From Shewanella aestuarii (GTDB lineage: Bacteria > Pseudomonadota > Gammaproteobacteria > Enterobacterales > Shewanellaceae), in NCBI RefSeq assembly GCF_011765625.1, contig NZ_CP050313.1, positions 3,778,501 to 3,842,500 on the forward strand: DNA of 64,000 nucleotides. The letters run 5' to 3'. The position numbers and the translations under genes were made by a program. The notes under the pieces were generated by a model, which saw nothing but the letters and a program-made list of their open reading frames with translations, was not told the DNA's origin and did no database searches. Shown one piece after another: positions 27,994 through 38,753 of this stretch (its first letter is position 1; each line of letters opens with the position of its first letter).

Positions 27994-28782
27994 GTGACAT
28001 TCCCCAAACTACATATCGACACGGTGGGCAGCACAGGCCAAAAGATTGTGTTACTGCATGGCTGGGGAGTAAATAGCGCGGTTTTTGAACCGTTAAAAAC
28101 TGCCTTAACAGAGTATAGAGTGCATTATGTGGATTTGCCGGGTTTTGGCCATAGCCCTCATATTGACGGTACCATTGATGATTGGGTCGCCGCATTAGCC
28201 GCTCAACTGCCGCAAGCAGCTATTTGGCTGGGTTGGTCTTTAGGTGGTTTATTGGCAACCAAAATGGCAATCGATTACCCAAATCAAGTTAGCGGCTTGA
28301 TCACGGTTGCTTCTTCCCCTTGCTTTATGGCACGACACGATGAACAACCTCAGCCTTGGCCGGGTATTAGCCCACAGGTATTGTCTCAATTTTCGGAACA
28401 GTTGCATAATAATCTGCCAAAAACCATCGAGCGATTTTTAGCAATACAAGCCATGGGCAGCGATACCGCCAAATCAGACATCCAACAGCTTAAATCACTA
28501 TTACTCGCAAAACCCTTAGCAGATAAGCAAAGTTTACAACAAGGGCTGTCGATACTGACGGAGGTTGACCTACGAAATCAGCTACAACATATCCAGCAAC
28601 CTTGGCTAAGGATATGGGGCAGGCTTGATGGCTTAGTCCCTAAACGCTTACCTGATATGTTAATAAAAGGCGATAATGTCAGCGATATCCTCTTACATAA
28701 CGCTTCGCACGCACCATTTATTTCACATTCTGATCTATTTATTACACAACTTGAGCAGTGGATTAAGTCGATTAGCAGGTAA
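27994..28782 (+). CDS. bioH: Pimeloyl-[ACP] methyl ester esterase
   Basis: An alpha/beta hydrolase of 262 residues that frees pimeloyl-ACP from its methyl ester, closing the first stage of biotin synthesis. The catalytic triad is visible: Ser82 in GWSLGG, Asp212 in GRLDGLVP and His239 in ASHAPFIS; the oxyanion region is LLHGWGVN. The start is a GTG with AGAGG upstream. Next to comF/gntX and nfuA as in E. coli, which supports the symbol. Confidence 0.93.
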   Translation: MTFPKLHIDTVGSTGQKIVLLHGWGVNSAVFEPLKTALTEYRVHYVDLPGFGHSPHIDGTIDDWVAALAAQLPQAAIWLGWSLGGLLATKMAIDYPNQVSGLITVASSPCFMARHDEQPQPWPGISPQVLSQFSEQLHNNLPKTIERFLAIQAMGSDTAKSDIQQLKSLLLAKPLADKQSLQQGLSILTEVDLRNQLQHIQQPWLRIWGRLDGLVPKRLPDMLIKGDNVSDILLHNASHAPFISHSDLFITQLEQWIKSISR

Positions 28783-28844
28783 AGCTTTAACAAAATAACA
28801 TTGTTGACTATAATTTAGGCACACATATCAACCCGTATACGTTA

Positions 28845-29372
28845 ATGCTGTGGTTGTTTTTAGGAGTCTTAAATTTAATGTTGATCAACTCGCACTACCC
28901 ACAAGTCCCGTTAGCAACCAGCAATGTTGCGACGGATCTTGCACGTGCAGATAATCAACAGCGGCCGCCAATTATTCCACCGCAGCAGCCATCTAAAGGT
29001 CATGAAGAACGGGCATATAACCCGCAAAATGAACGAGCGCCAGCTTACAGCCTACTTGAGCGACAACATCAACAGCAACACTCTGCTTCTCAGCGACAAG
29101 CATTTGTACAACAACTATTGTCACCCTCACCTTTAGTGGCTCAAACCATTAAGGTCGTCGCTGATGATAACCCTACCTTGCTACGTAAAGATATTCGCAG
29201 TAAGCATAGGCAGGATCAACAAGACCAAACCAACCGAAGACACAGTAAAATGGCCAAGCATACTGATGCTGAGTCAGCCGTGTTTTATCAACAAGTACGC
29301 GATCATCTCGAACGCTTCTATAATGCACAACCGAACCCTCACGCGGGATCGATGTTCAGCGTGGTTATTTAA
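28845..29372 (+). CDS. Gln-rich protein with N-terminal membrane anchor, unknown function
   Basis: A 175-residue protein. A short hydrophobic N-terminus (MLWLFLGVLNLMLINS) could be a signal anchor. The rest is polar and low in complexity, rich in Gln, Pro, Arg, His and Ser (ERQHQQQHSASQRQ). No known domain is seen. It follows bioH after 62 bases on the same strand and converges with the sulfatase gene, whose stop is 18 bases beyond. Function unknown. Confidence 0.65.
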   Translation: MLWLFLGVLNLMLINSHYPQVPLATSNVATDLARADNQQRPPIIPPQQPSKGHEERAYNPQNERAPAYSLLERQHQQQHSASQRQAFVQQLLSPSPLVAQTIKVVADDNPTLLRKDIRSKHRQDQQDQTNRRHSKMAKHTDAESAVFYQQVRDHLERFYNAQPNPHAGSMFSVVI

Positions 29373-29389
29373 CGCCGGCAAAAATCTGA

Positions 29390-31389
29390 TTATTGTTGCG
29401 ATGCGGCTTTAAACCAACCTTGGTTATAGGCTTCACTTCCCCACAACGCAATACCCAAGGCTGTTTCGGCTTGCTTAACATCTAGCTCACGAGGTGTTAG
29501 TTTTTCATTTGCAAAATCATAAACAAAACTTCTTGGCGCATGTTCAGGCTGCAAAATAGTGACATCCTTGCCCTGCATAATGGCAAAGTTTTTATCATAT
29601 TGCATATAGGCACGGCCTTGCCAATCATCGGCTTGCTGAGTTAAATCGCGCCCCAGCATAGGATAGCTATCAGAAATCCCAATTAACGATAACAAGGTTG
29701 GAGCCATATCAATTTGACTCACCACTCTAGCATCACGCTTAGCCTCAATCCCCTCTCCGAGAATTAAACCCGGAATACGAAATCGTGAAATAGGCACTAA
29801 GCTCGCACCACCGACTCGACTGTCATGATCGGCTACGATTAAAAAGATAGTGTCTTTCCAATAATCCGCTTTTTTAGCCAGTTTAAAAAACTCACCGACA
29901 GCATAATCGGCATATTTAATCGCATTATGCATAGTGTATTGCGGTTGTTCATAGAGTTCGATGCGGTCATCAGGGAACTCAAATGGATCATGATTACTTG
30001 AGCTAAAGACTAGGCTAAAAAACGGCTGACCTTGCTTATGCTTTTCAATGAATTCTTGATGGGCTTTAAAGAGTAAATCTTCGTCAGACACCCCCAAGTA
30101 GCCACAAAAGCCGGGTCTTTGTAATCTTTTTGCTCAACAATATCGCTAAATCCATTACCTAAAAAGAAGCTGCGCATATTGTCAAAATGGCTCTCACCAC
30201 CATAAATAAACTGCGTGCTATAACCATTGTTTCTCAGCAGTTCTGCAATGGTAAAAAAGTTGTGCTGACTTTTGCCTAACTTAACCACAGCAAGGGCTGG
30301 TGTAGGAGTAAAGCCTGTGGTGATAGCCTCAATACCTCGCACTGAACGAGTGCCGGTTGCGTAGAGATTTTCAAACATCCAGCCATGTTCTGATAATGCA
30401 TCAATATTTGGCGTTAACGGTAAGCCGCCTAAACTACCAACAAATCGCGCCCCTAAACTTTCCTGTAAAATAATCACTAAGTTTTTAGGCTTGCCTTGAT
30501 AGCTAGCTTGATTAAATGACAAACTTGGAATGGTGTCAGAAGTAAACGCTGCTGCCGGACGACCGCTTTCACGGCGGGCAATGTCGATTATGGTTTGTTG
30601 ATCCAATTTGCCATAAACCTTAGCCGCATCCTGCTCGCTGCCCATCTGCTTGATGGCAAAGGTTAACGAATAGCCAGAGTTAAGCACTAAAGAGTTCACT
30701 AATGGATCATCTGAAAATGCCACCAAAGCAGGGTTCATCGGTCGATGACCTAAAGTAGAACGCGCACCTAAGATGGTGATCCCAATGACCAAAACCGCCA
30801 ACACAGGACGCCAATACCATTTGGGGGCGCGCATGTTTCGGCAAAAGTGGCTCGCTATGCGCCAGCCGCCATATACCGTCAAGGTGCTGACCACCAAGCC
30901 CAGTAGCAACTCTAATTTGCGTCCCGACCATAACATCGAAAACACTTCTTTAGGATAAATGAGGTATTCAACATAAAGACGATTTGGCCTAAAGCCATAC
31001 TCTTGAATAAAAGAAGGGGTCGAAATTTCAAGAAATACAATTAACCACAAACCAAGAGTCAGCCACACCCGTAAAATGTGGCCCCACAATCGACCAACAA
31101 TAGACTGCCCTGCAAATAAAGCCGTTCCTAATCCAGCAACACCAATTAACCAACACAAGGTCGCAAAATCGACTCGCGCACCTTGTAATAAAATTGGCAA
31201 CCAGCCATTTGCATCATTTACCCGCTCTATTTGCCATAAAGATAAGCCGATACGACTTAAAGTAGTGACAAGCAAAAATAACAAGCTAAACACAGCTAAT
31301 GCTGTAAACATATGATGGGATTGTCGATTGGCTCGCGAGTCAAGCCCGCCAATATAGTCTTTACCAGACCTTGGGGAAAACAGTGTCAT
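29390..31389 (-). pseudogene. LTA-synthase-like membrane sulfatase, frameshifted as sequenced
   Basis: Two frames (31389-30010 and 30097-29390) make one 666-residue protein: about five N-terminal membrane helices, then a periplasmic alkaline-phosphatase-fold sulfatase domain. Seen are NLVIILQESLGARFVGS (metal site), the probable nucleophile threonine in TGTRSVRGIEAI, and ADHDSRVGG in the C-terminal part. Relatives transfer phosphoglycerol or phosphoethanolamine groups to envelope glycans. The frame breaks at the five-base C run 30091-30095; one more base joins VATWG to VSDEDLLFKA. The 5' neighbour is an eptA-like remnant. Confidence 0.82.
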
Positions 31390-31515
31390 TGAAGATACAT
31401 CTCTTTTTTATTGTTATTATTCAATCGGTACTGTAAAGATAGTGAAAAATATGACCACTAAAATTAACCAAATACCCTTAAATTATGGTTATTTACTGAA
31501 ACTCCCGCATCGGTA

Positions 31516-31755
31516 TTAGCGGCTAAAGAATCCATCAAAATCTGCAAAAAGACTAAATACCACCATAAAACAACCCGTTAATAATAGGACTGATGACAAT
31601 GAAAATGCGATATGACTATGGGTTGATAACTCATAAATACGATGAATAACCGGATAGTTTAATACCAAGGCAAAATAAATCGCGATGGTAAACACCACTA
31701 CTTCGTAACTAAATACCCACTTAGGTTGACGAACTTTTAGTACTGATAATTTCAA
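31516..31755 (-). pseudogene. N-terminal remnant of an EptA-like phosphoethanolamine transferase
   Basis: A 79-residue frame with two hydrophobic helices. Its sequence (YFALVLNYPVIHRIYELST, then a LLLTGCFMVVFSL helix) looks like the first membrane segments of EptA-type lipid A phosphoethanolamine transferases. It ends abruptly at FFSR, and none of the remaining helices or the sulfatase-fold catalytic domain is found in any frame before the next gene. A deletion remnant is the best reading. A free-standing small membrane protein cannot be excluded. Confidence 0.5.
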
Positions 31756-31890
31756 TTTTACACTTACCTTTTTGATAATAAGTGATAGTAAGCTTGCTTA
31801 GCTTAAAGTGAACTTAAGCCTCATAATAAAACATACATGCACCTTCCCATACGAATTAGTTAAATAAGCATAGAAAGCAACCGCACTAAC

Positions 31891-31919
31891 AAAAAACCCT
31901 TTCAATCAATATGAAAGGG
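31891..31919 (-). terminator. Rho-independent terminator after tex
   Basis: A seven-base-pair stem CCCTTTC/GAAAGGG with a nine-base loop. On the minus strand TTTTTT follows. It lies 57 bases past the tex stop. The rest of 31756-31975 holds no gene. Confidence 0.82.
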
Positions 31920-31975
31920 CTTACTGATACTTTACAAAAAATGTTCACTTGCGAAGCAAGTTAGCGGCCTAAAAT

Positions 31976-34338
31976 TTATTTTTTCAGCTTAGCAAATGCA
32001 TCTGCAAAAGCATTACCCATTGCCGCATTGGCTGGCGCCTTAGGTTTACTCGCAGCTTTGTGCTGTTTACCCGCTTTGCCATTGTGATGAGCACTATTGC
32101 TAGCTTGTCCCTTATTTGGGGCTTTTGCTGTACGATGAGCGTTAGTGTTTGATTGCGCTGCTGGCTGTTCATCTAAGCGCATAGATAAACCAATTCGGCG
32201 GCGTTCAATATCCACTTCCATCACTTTGACTTTAACCACATCACCAGCTTTAACCACGGTATGAGGATCACTAACAAACTTGTCCGTTAACGATGAAATA
32301 TGCACTAAACCATCTTGATGCACACCTACATCCACAAATGCGCCAAAGTTGGTCACGTTAGTCACCACCCCTTCGAGGATCATCTCAGGCTTCAGATCTT
32401 TGATTTCTTCTACACCCTCTTTAAACGCCGCAGTTTTAAATTCACCGCGAGGGTCGCGTCCCGGCTTATCAAGCTCAGCCAAAATATCGTTTACCGTGGG
32501 TAAACCAAACTCATTGGTAACAAACTGCTCAGCGTTAATCGTGCGCAAAACATCACTGTTGCCTATCAACTGGGCCAAGGGTTGCGAGGTTGCGGCCGCA
32601 ATCGCTTCAACCACACTGTAGGCTTCAGGATGAACCGCTGAACTATCAAGTGGATTATCGCCATTGCGAATACGTAAAAAACCCGCAGCTTGCTCGAACG
32701 CTTTTGGCCCTAAACGAGCGACTTTTAATAATTGTTTTCGATTAGTAAACTGGCCATTGGTATCACGATACTCAACCACATTTTTAGCTAAGGTTTTGTT
32801 CAACCCTGCCACTTGGGCAAGTAACGGCACTGATGCCATATTTAAATCAACACCCACGTGGTTTACACAATCTTCAACCACAGCCTCAAGCGATTGCGAT
32901 AACTGGCTTTGGCTTACATCATGCTGATATTGGCCAACACCAATAGATTTAGGTTCAATTTTCACCAGCTCGGCTAACGGGTCTTGTAAACGACGCGCAA
33001 TTGAGACGGCACCACGAATAGACACGTCTAAGTCAGGAAACTCATTGGCAGCAAACTCTGACGCAGAGTAAACCGATGCACCGGCTTCACTAACAATCAC
33101 TTTAGTTAGGGTTGGGTTATTCTCCTTCACCATCGCAATCAACTCACCGGCTAACTTATCGGTTTCACGCGACCCAGTCCCATTGCCAATGGCGATAATT
33201 TCAACCTTATGCATATTGATAAGATTGGATAAGGTTTTTAGGGCTTTATCCCACAGATTTTGCGGCGCATGTGGGAAGACTGTGGTATGAGCAACCAACT
33301 TACCTGTGTTATCAACAATGGCGACTTTAACCCCAGTACGAATACCAGGGTCTAGGCCCATGGTGGCTTTTGCCCCCGCAGGTGCAGCCATGAGTAAGTC
33401 CCCTAAATTACGAGCAAACACTTTAATGGCTTCTTGCTCAGCACTGTCGCGCATTTTTGCAATGAACTCAGTTTCCATTTGCAAAGCAATCTTGATGCGC
33501 CATGTGGATGTGACCACAGTTTTAAGCCATTGATCAACACTGCTGTCACTCAAGTTAAGTTTAAAATGCTCGGCAATTATCACTTCACAGTAACTACCCT
33601 GGGTGGCCTCAGTATCAGGGTCGGCATTAAGACTTAAACTTAAAAAACCTTCATTGCGACCACGCAACATCGCTAATGCGCGATGAGAAGGTATTTTGGT
33701 CACAGCTTCTGTGTGCTCAAAGTAATCGCGGAACTTAGCCCCTTCTTTCTCTTTACCCTTCATGACACGGCTTTCAAGTACCGCGTGTTGGGTTAAATGT
33801 TGACGAATTTTTAGCAGTAATTCGGCATCTTCAGCAAAACGCTCCATTAGAATATAACGAGCACCGTCTTGGACATCTTTTGCATCAGCAAATCCAGCCT
33901 CGACATTAATAAACTCTGCCGCTTTAGCATCAATATCTAACTGACGGTTAGTCAATAACAAATCAACTAACGGCTCAATACCCGCCTCAATTGCAATTTG
34001 ACCTTTAGTGCGACGCTTAGGCTTATATGGCAGATATAAATCTTCAAGCCGGGTTTTACTGTCAGCTTCATTTATTGCAAGCGTTAATGCGGGAGTTAAT
34101 TTACCTTGGGCTTCAATGCTCGATAAAATCACTTGTCTTCTGTCATGCATCTCACGTAAATAGGTTAAGCGAGAATGTAAATGACGTAGCTGAGTATCAT
34201 CTAACCCCCCGTTGCCTCTTTACGATAACGAGCAACAAATGGCACGGTTGCACCATCATCAAGCAGAGAAATAGTAGCGTTTACTTGTTGTTCACGAACA
34301 TTGAGTTCTTGGGCAATAATCTGGGCAATATTTTGCAT
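31976..34338 (-). pseudogene. tex: Transcription accessory protein Tex, frameshifted near its N-terminus as sequenced
   Basis: Tex/YhgF is an RNA- and DNA-binding protein associated with the transcription machinery. The long frame (34150-31976) holds the helical N region, a YqgF-like domain ([18 protein letters not shown]), HhH motifs ([19 protein letters not shown]) and a C-terminal S1 domain ([20 protein letters not shown]). The true start is ATG 34338 ([18 protein letters not shown]), but that frame stops after KEATGG. One more base in the six-base C run 34205-34210 joins TGG to [12 protein letters not shown] and gives 787 residues, the family's length. tex beside greB repeats the E. coli order. 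A true loss is unlikely given the intact remainder. Confidence 0.9.
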
Positions 34339-34574
34339 AAAATAAAAGATTTGTTTCAGATTGAAAAATTAGCTCAAAGATAACATATTCCAACAATAAT
34401 TTGACGCTTTAGCTATCATTTTCAAAGACAATTTCCCGCAGTCATCATTGATCCCTCTCTGCCTCATTGGCGTTGCTGACAATTCACAGTATATTTAGCT
34501 CATTCAAAGTGGCTGTGTTTACAACAAAGATCCATAAACCTGATGCCAGTGTATTTGTTATTAAGGCTAGTATT

Positions 34575-35074
34575 GTGAAAACCAATCTCATCACCCTTGA
34601 AGGGCTAAACAAATTAACCAAAGAACTCAATTACCTTTGGCGTGAATATCGCCCTGAAATCACTAAAAAAGTGGCATGGGCAGCAAGCTTGGGGGATCGC
34701 TCAGAAAACGCCGATTACAAGGAGAACAAGCGTTTATTACGTCAAATTGATGGCCGAGTTCGATTCTTAAGAAAGCGCATTGAAGCCTTAAAAGTGGTCG
34801 AATATGCCCCTGAGCAAGAAGGCAAAATCTTTTTTGGTGCTTGGGTTGAAATTGAAAATGATGATGGCGATATCAAATGCTTTCGCATTGTTGGCCCCGA
34901 TGAGATTTATGGCGATGCCAAAGGCTATATTTCTATCGACTCACCGATGGCAAGGGCGTTATTGAAAAAACAAGTGGATGACGAGGCTGCGGTACCGACC
35001 CTGTCGGCGTGCAAGTTTGGTATGTCAATAAAATTAGCTATAAAGCACCGCAAAAAGAAGCTGATAACGCTTAA
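34575..35074 (+). CDS. greB: Transcription elongation factor GreB (C-terminus frameshifted as sequenced)
   Basis: GreB rescues backtracked RNA polymerase by stimulating transcript cleavage through the secondary channel. The N-terminal coiled coil (LITLEGLNKLTKELNYLWRE), the acidic tip GDRSENADY and the C-terminal motif FGAWVEIENDDG are clear. The start is GTG 34575 (KTNLITLEG); the longer frame from 34467 is not credible. After AAVPT the frame slips and would run to 35087 with a foreign tail. One more C in the run 34999-35001 restores PVGVQVWYVNKISYKAPQK and a stop at 35074, giving 166 residues, close to the family length. Confidence 0.9.
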
Positions 35075-35373
35075 TTTTCAAACCTGAACATCAGCAATCG
35101 TAGTCAGATTGATTGAGATTATCAAAGAATAACAACAAAGCTTAAATAGCCTATACCCCATCAAAATCAGCACTCAAAATACACAGTGGCGGCACTAATC
35201 TCGCACTTAGCAACGCCACTGATAACACCAACTCAGCCCTTAAGCACGCCATTAACCATCAAGCTGAAATGGCTATTTACGACATATCGGCTAGGCTTAA
35301 TCAACTAAAAACAACCGCAATATTGCCAACAGTGACGCCTCTGCATGTTCTCTTAATGGATTAAGGACCAATC
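35075..35373. other. Gap after greB, no supported gene
   Basis: About 300 bases. A stretch of roughly 60 codons is open near 35150-35364 but has no start codon, no ribosome site and no recognised family. The last 20 bases hold the ribosome site (TTAAGGACC) of the following lipoprotein gene. Nothing else is seen. Confidence 0.5.
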
Positions 35374-36660
35374 ATGAACAGAACACTATTATTATGTTTA
35401 CTATCAGGTCTGTATTTGGGGTGTGGCAATAGTAATGATGATAACCCAGCCCCTGTTATTGCCTATACCACAGCACCAGAAGCCGAGCCAATAACAGGCG
35501 TATTGATTGATAGCGCAGTGATAGGCATAGGTTATAAAACCGCCAGCCAATCGGGTGTCACCGACGCCGAGGGTAACTACAGTTATCTAGCAGGTGAAAC
35601 CGTCACCTTCTTTATTGGCGCACTTGAATTTCCCACCATTTTGGCCACTGAGGTTGCCACCCCGTTTAATCTTGCTGCAAGTGAAAATGCCCAAAATAAT
35701 GTGGTCATTAACATCACAAGATTATTGCAAACTTTAGATAAAGACGCCGCCCCAAGTAATGGCATAACGATTACCGACACAGCAATTGCCAGCGCCGAGC
35801 CTGTTGACTTTACACTCACTGTGAGCGAGTTTGCTACCAGTGATGCCGTAAAAGCCACCATTGAACATGGTGGCCAAGATACCGCTACCCGCGCTTTAGT
35901 AGATCAAACTCAAGCCCTATCTCACTTACTGGCATCTATGGTCGCCAATGGCATACAAGTCGGTATTGTTGGTACTTGGCGGCCAAGCAATGACGATGAA
36001 AACAACTCATTCACGTTAGTATTTTTTAATAACGGCACTTATCTTCACTTTGAGGTGGCACAAGACAATCCGGATGAAATTTCGGGTATGGAATGGGGTG
36101 TTTATAGTCGCGACAGTGGCACCAACCGTGTGATGACTCGTCAATCATTTGATAATAATGGTCACTCGGGACTCACCGAATTTAAGGATGCCAGCGGTGC
36201 CTCTGCGCTTTATGGTGAAATTGATGACAACGGAAAGTTGGTCTTATCATTTGATAAAGACCCAGACGCCACCATAGATAGCAAAATCACTTTTAGCGCT
36301 CAAATCGATGAGGGTATCGTCGGCACATGGATGATGCACGAAGTTGACGATGAACCCGCCAACGAAAACGATCTACTGGTGTTGATATTCAATGCAGATG
36401 GGACTTACTTGCAGGGTGAAGTTGAATTTGACAACCCAGACGACTCAGGGGTGGAATGGGGAACTTACAGTATTGATCCTGAAACAAATATAGTCACCTT
36501 AGCTCAAACCTTTGATACCAATAACGACACCGAATTAACCGATTTTAGTGCAAGCAATACACAGCTCTATATCAGTGAAGATGACAACACATTGACCTTG
36601 CTGATTGATAAAGACAAGGATGGCTCACACGAAACTGAGCTGCTATTTCAACGTCAGTAA
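35374..36660 (+). CDS. Predicted lipoprotein with two tandem lipocalin-like repeats
   Basis: A 428-residue protein with a lipoprotein signal (LYLGC, Cys17). An N-terminal domain near residues 45-95 resembles the carboxypeptidase-regulatory-like segments of surface proteins (LIDSAVIGIGYKT, DAEGNYSYLAGE). Two copies of a beta-rich unit follow, starting GIVGTWRPS near residue 198 and GIVGTWMMH near 314. Each has an FNxxGTYL strand, an EWGxYS strand and an acidic Asp/Asn-rich loop. It is very acidic and probably sits at the cell surface or in the outer membrane. Function unknown. It begins the segment that separates greB from ompR. Confidence 0.8.
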   Translation: MNRTLLLCLLSGLYLGCGNSNDDNPAPVIAYTTAPEAEPITGVLIDSAVIGIGYKTASQSGVTDAEGNYSYLAGETVTFFIGALEFPTILATEVATPFNLAASENAQNNVVINITRLLQTLDKDAAPSNGITITDTAIASAEPVDFTLTVSEFATSDAVKATIEHGGQDTATRALVDQTQALSHLLASMVANGIQVGIVGTWRPSNDDENNSFTLVFFNNGTYLHFEVAQDNPDEISGMEWGVYSRDSGTNRVMTRQSFDNNGHSGLTEFKDASGASALYGEIDDNGKLVLSFDKDPDATIDSKITFSAQIDEGIVGTWMMHEVDDEPANENDLLVLIFNADGTYLQGEVEFDNPDDSGVEWGTYSIDPETNIVTLAQTFDTNNDTELTDFSASNTQLYISEDDNTLTLLIDKDKDGSHETELLFQRQ

Positions 36661-36708
36661 TTTTAGCATCAGTAAATGCATCAATATCACACAGCCCTAA
36701 TATTAAGA

Positions 36709-36869
36709 TGAACAATCACAGTTTATAAATGGACAGAAATGGCGTAGAAAAGATGCGTGATAACAAGGCTGAATGTTTGATAAGCCGTTATTCTACAATC
36801 AAAAAATTTAACGCCGTTATCAGGTATTTTCACAAGCTAGAATGATCAGTTATTGATGACGATTGATAT
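36709..36869. repeat. MITE-like repeat, copy 3 (diverged, full length)
   Basis: A full-length copy of about 161 bp, the most diverged of the four. The end sequences have decayed (AACAATC and GATTGATAT), but the CACAAGCTAGAATGATCAG block and the core palindrome are conserved. It sits in the 295-bp gap between the lipoprotein gene and the PrrB-like kinase gene, ending 87 bp before the kinase start. The rest of that gap shows no gene. Confidence 0.85.
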
Positions 36870-36955
36870 TATATCGTCAGCAATCTTTTATATAAAAACC
36901 ACACAAATTAGACTAGTGTATAGCCAGACATGCCGCCTTATTTACAATCATAAAA

Positions 36956-38218
36956 ATGCATAAAATCAACCCTAACACTATGAATAACAGCCCATCTTTT
37001 ATGGGGACTACCACAGACCAATTGTCCACATTAAGGCTGGCTTACTGGCTATTGAAGCTTGGGCTTATTTTCTTTGCGACTGAATTATTTGGCCTAACTA
37101 CCCCACCTATTGAGCTCAATTATGTACTCGTTATTGAGGCGCTTTACGTCGCTATTAGTTTTCGAGTTCGCTATATGCTCGGCCGCAAGCAATTATTGTT
37201 TATCACTTTATTGCTAGATACTATTTTTTGGATCATCTGGCTATATTGTACCGGTAGCGCAGCCAACGCCTTTACTTCCTTATTATTACTGCCCATCGCC
37301 ATTGCAGCAATTATGCTGCCACAGTGGGCACCTTGGTGCTTAGCAATCATTTCTACCACAGCTTATAGTGCGATGATATTCTCACAACCCGATCATAGTT
37401 TGCATCATGGCATGGACATGAGCTCGCACTATTTAGGCATGTGGTTTAACTTTGTCATTTCAGCATTAGTTCTCACCACCACGGTTGCCTTTATCGCCAA
37501 AAGAATTCGTCAAAAAGACGCTGAGTTAAATTACCTTCGCGAAGCGCAATTGCGCCAAGAAAAACTATTGGCGCTAGGGACAGTATCAGCACAAATGGCC
37601 CACCAACTCGCCACCCCGCTAGCCACATTAAGATTACTTTTAGAAGAACTGGTCGAAGACAATCAATCAAGCCCGCTGACAATTGAAATGCACAAAGCGC
37701 TTAGTCGTTGCGAAGCAAGCTTAACGGATTTAAGACAAGCAACAGAATCCATACGCTCAGAAAAAATGCACGCCCAAACCGTTGCCGCACTGGTCAAAAC
37801 GCTGAAAGATCAAGTTAACTTGTTAATGCCAGAAGTAAAGCTATCGATAACTGTATCGGACAATGCCAGCCATGCCACTATTCATAGTGATATGAGTCTG
37901 CTACCCGCATTATTGGCACTAATTGAAAATGCAGCCAGAGCCAGTGAAGAAGTGATTCAAACACCTAAAGTCGAGATAAACATCACCCTCAAAACCATGG
38001 CTGTGCTAAGTATTGCTATTTATGACTTTGGACAAGGCATGTCAGAAAGTTTGCTAGCCAAGCTTGGCCATAAACTCATTGAAAACCCAAAAGGGCTTGG
38101 TATCGCAGTGTTATTAAGTCATGCTAGTTTTGAGCGTTTAGGTGGCGAACTCACCTTACAGCCTAATCAAGATAAAGGTATGATAGCAACCGTCACCTTA
38201 CCAATAGAAAAAGCATGA
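36956..38218 (+). CDS. PrrB/RegB/ActS-type redox-sensing histidine kinase
   Basis: A 420-residue membrane kinase with about six N-terminal helices and cytoplasmic HisKA/ATPase domains. The H-box is MAHQLATPLATLRLLL with His216. The family's redox cysteine is in LSRCEASL (C252). The quinone-site heptapeptide, GGxxNPF in RegB, appears as GSAANAF near residue 100, a variant. In the family the kinase senses the membrane quinone pool and phosphorylates PrrA/RegA. It overlaps the next gene (ATGA), so the two are coupled. The start may instead be ATG 36980. Confidence 0.85.
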   Translation: MHKINPNTMNNSPSFMGTTTDQLSTLRLAYWLLKLGLIFFATELFGLTTPPIELNYVLVIEALYVAISFRVRYMLGRKQLLFITLLLDTIFWIIWLYCTGSAANAFTSLLLLPIAIAAIMLPQWAPWCLAIISTTAYSAMIFSQPDHSLHHGMDMSSHYLGMWFNFVISALVLTTTVAFIAKRIRQKDAELNYLREAQLRQEKLLALGTVSAQMAHQLATPLATLRLLLEELVEDNQSSPLTIEMHKALSRCEASLTDLRQATESIRSEKMHAQTVAALVKTLKDQVNLLMPEVKLSITVSDNASHATIHSDMSLLPALLALIENAARASEEVIQTPKVEINITLKTMAVLSIAIYDFGQGMSESLLAKLGHKLIENPKGLGIAVLLSHASFERLGGELTLQPNQDKGMIATVTLPIEKA

Positions 38219-38751
38219 ACAATTTACTTATTATTGAAGATGATAACGCTCTAGCAGCGGTACTTGCCAGCCGTTTAAATCGTCACGGCTTTCACTGCAT
38301 AGTGAGCAATAACGCCAGCGACAGCCTATTAAAAGCGCGGCAACATACACCCAGCCATATTTTATTAGATATGAAACTGGCTGATGAAAATGGCTTATCG
38401 TTAATTACCCCACTTCGCCAACACCTGCCAAAAGCATTAATTGTGTTACTCACAGGCTACGCCAGCATTGCCACCGCAGTTGAAGCGATTAGATTAGGAG
38501 CCGACAATTATTTAGCAAAACCGGTTGATACCCAAACCTTATTAAACGCGCTCAAGGTTACGCCAAGCGCTCAACCAGAAACATTACTATCAGAACAGCC
38601 CATTCCCCCAAAGCTACTTGAATGGGAACATATTCAACAAGTCTTAAATGCCAATAATGGCAATGTTTCAGCCACGGCCAGATTACTAGGAATGCACCGA
38701 AGAACACTGCAACGAAAACTACTCAAAAAGCCCATTGCAGATCATCGCTAA
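38215..38751 (+). CDS. PrrA/RegA/ActR-type response regulator
   Basis: A 178-residue regulator. The receiver has acidic residues IIEDD (8-10), the phospho-acceptor Asp52 in HILLDMKLAD, and the KP motif LAKPVD. The C-terminal Fis-type helix-turn-helix reads NVSATARLLGMHRRTLQRKL, almost identical in layout to RegA/PrrA, with a Pro-rich linker before it. It should bind DNA when phosphorylated by the upstream kinase. A 19-bp palindrome of RegA-site type lies upstream of the convergent TonB receptor gene at 40942. Confidence 0.87.
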   Translation: MNNLLIIEDDNALAAVLASRLNRHGFHCIVSNNASDSLLKARQHTPSHILLDMKLADENGLSLITPLRQHLPKALIVLLTGYASIATAVEAIRLGADNYLAKPVDTQTLLNALKVTPSAQPETLLSEQPIPPKLLEWEHIQQVLNANNGNVSATARLLGMHRRTLQRKLLKKPIADHR

Positions 38752-38753
38752 AC

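Noticed and set aside
34467..34574. 36-residue N-terminal extension of GreB
   Set aside because: GreB proteins begin at the KTNLIT sequence; GTG 34575 fits and the upstream codons resemble nothing in the family.
35150..35364. Stretch of about 60 open codons before the lipoprotein gene
   Set aside because: No start codon, no ribosome site and no recognised family; it could be a remnant but cannot be supported.
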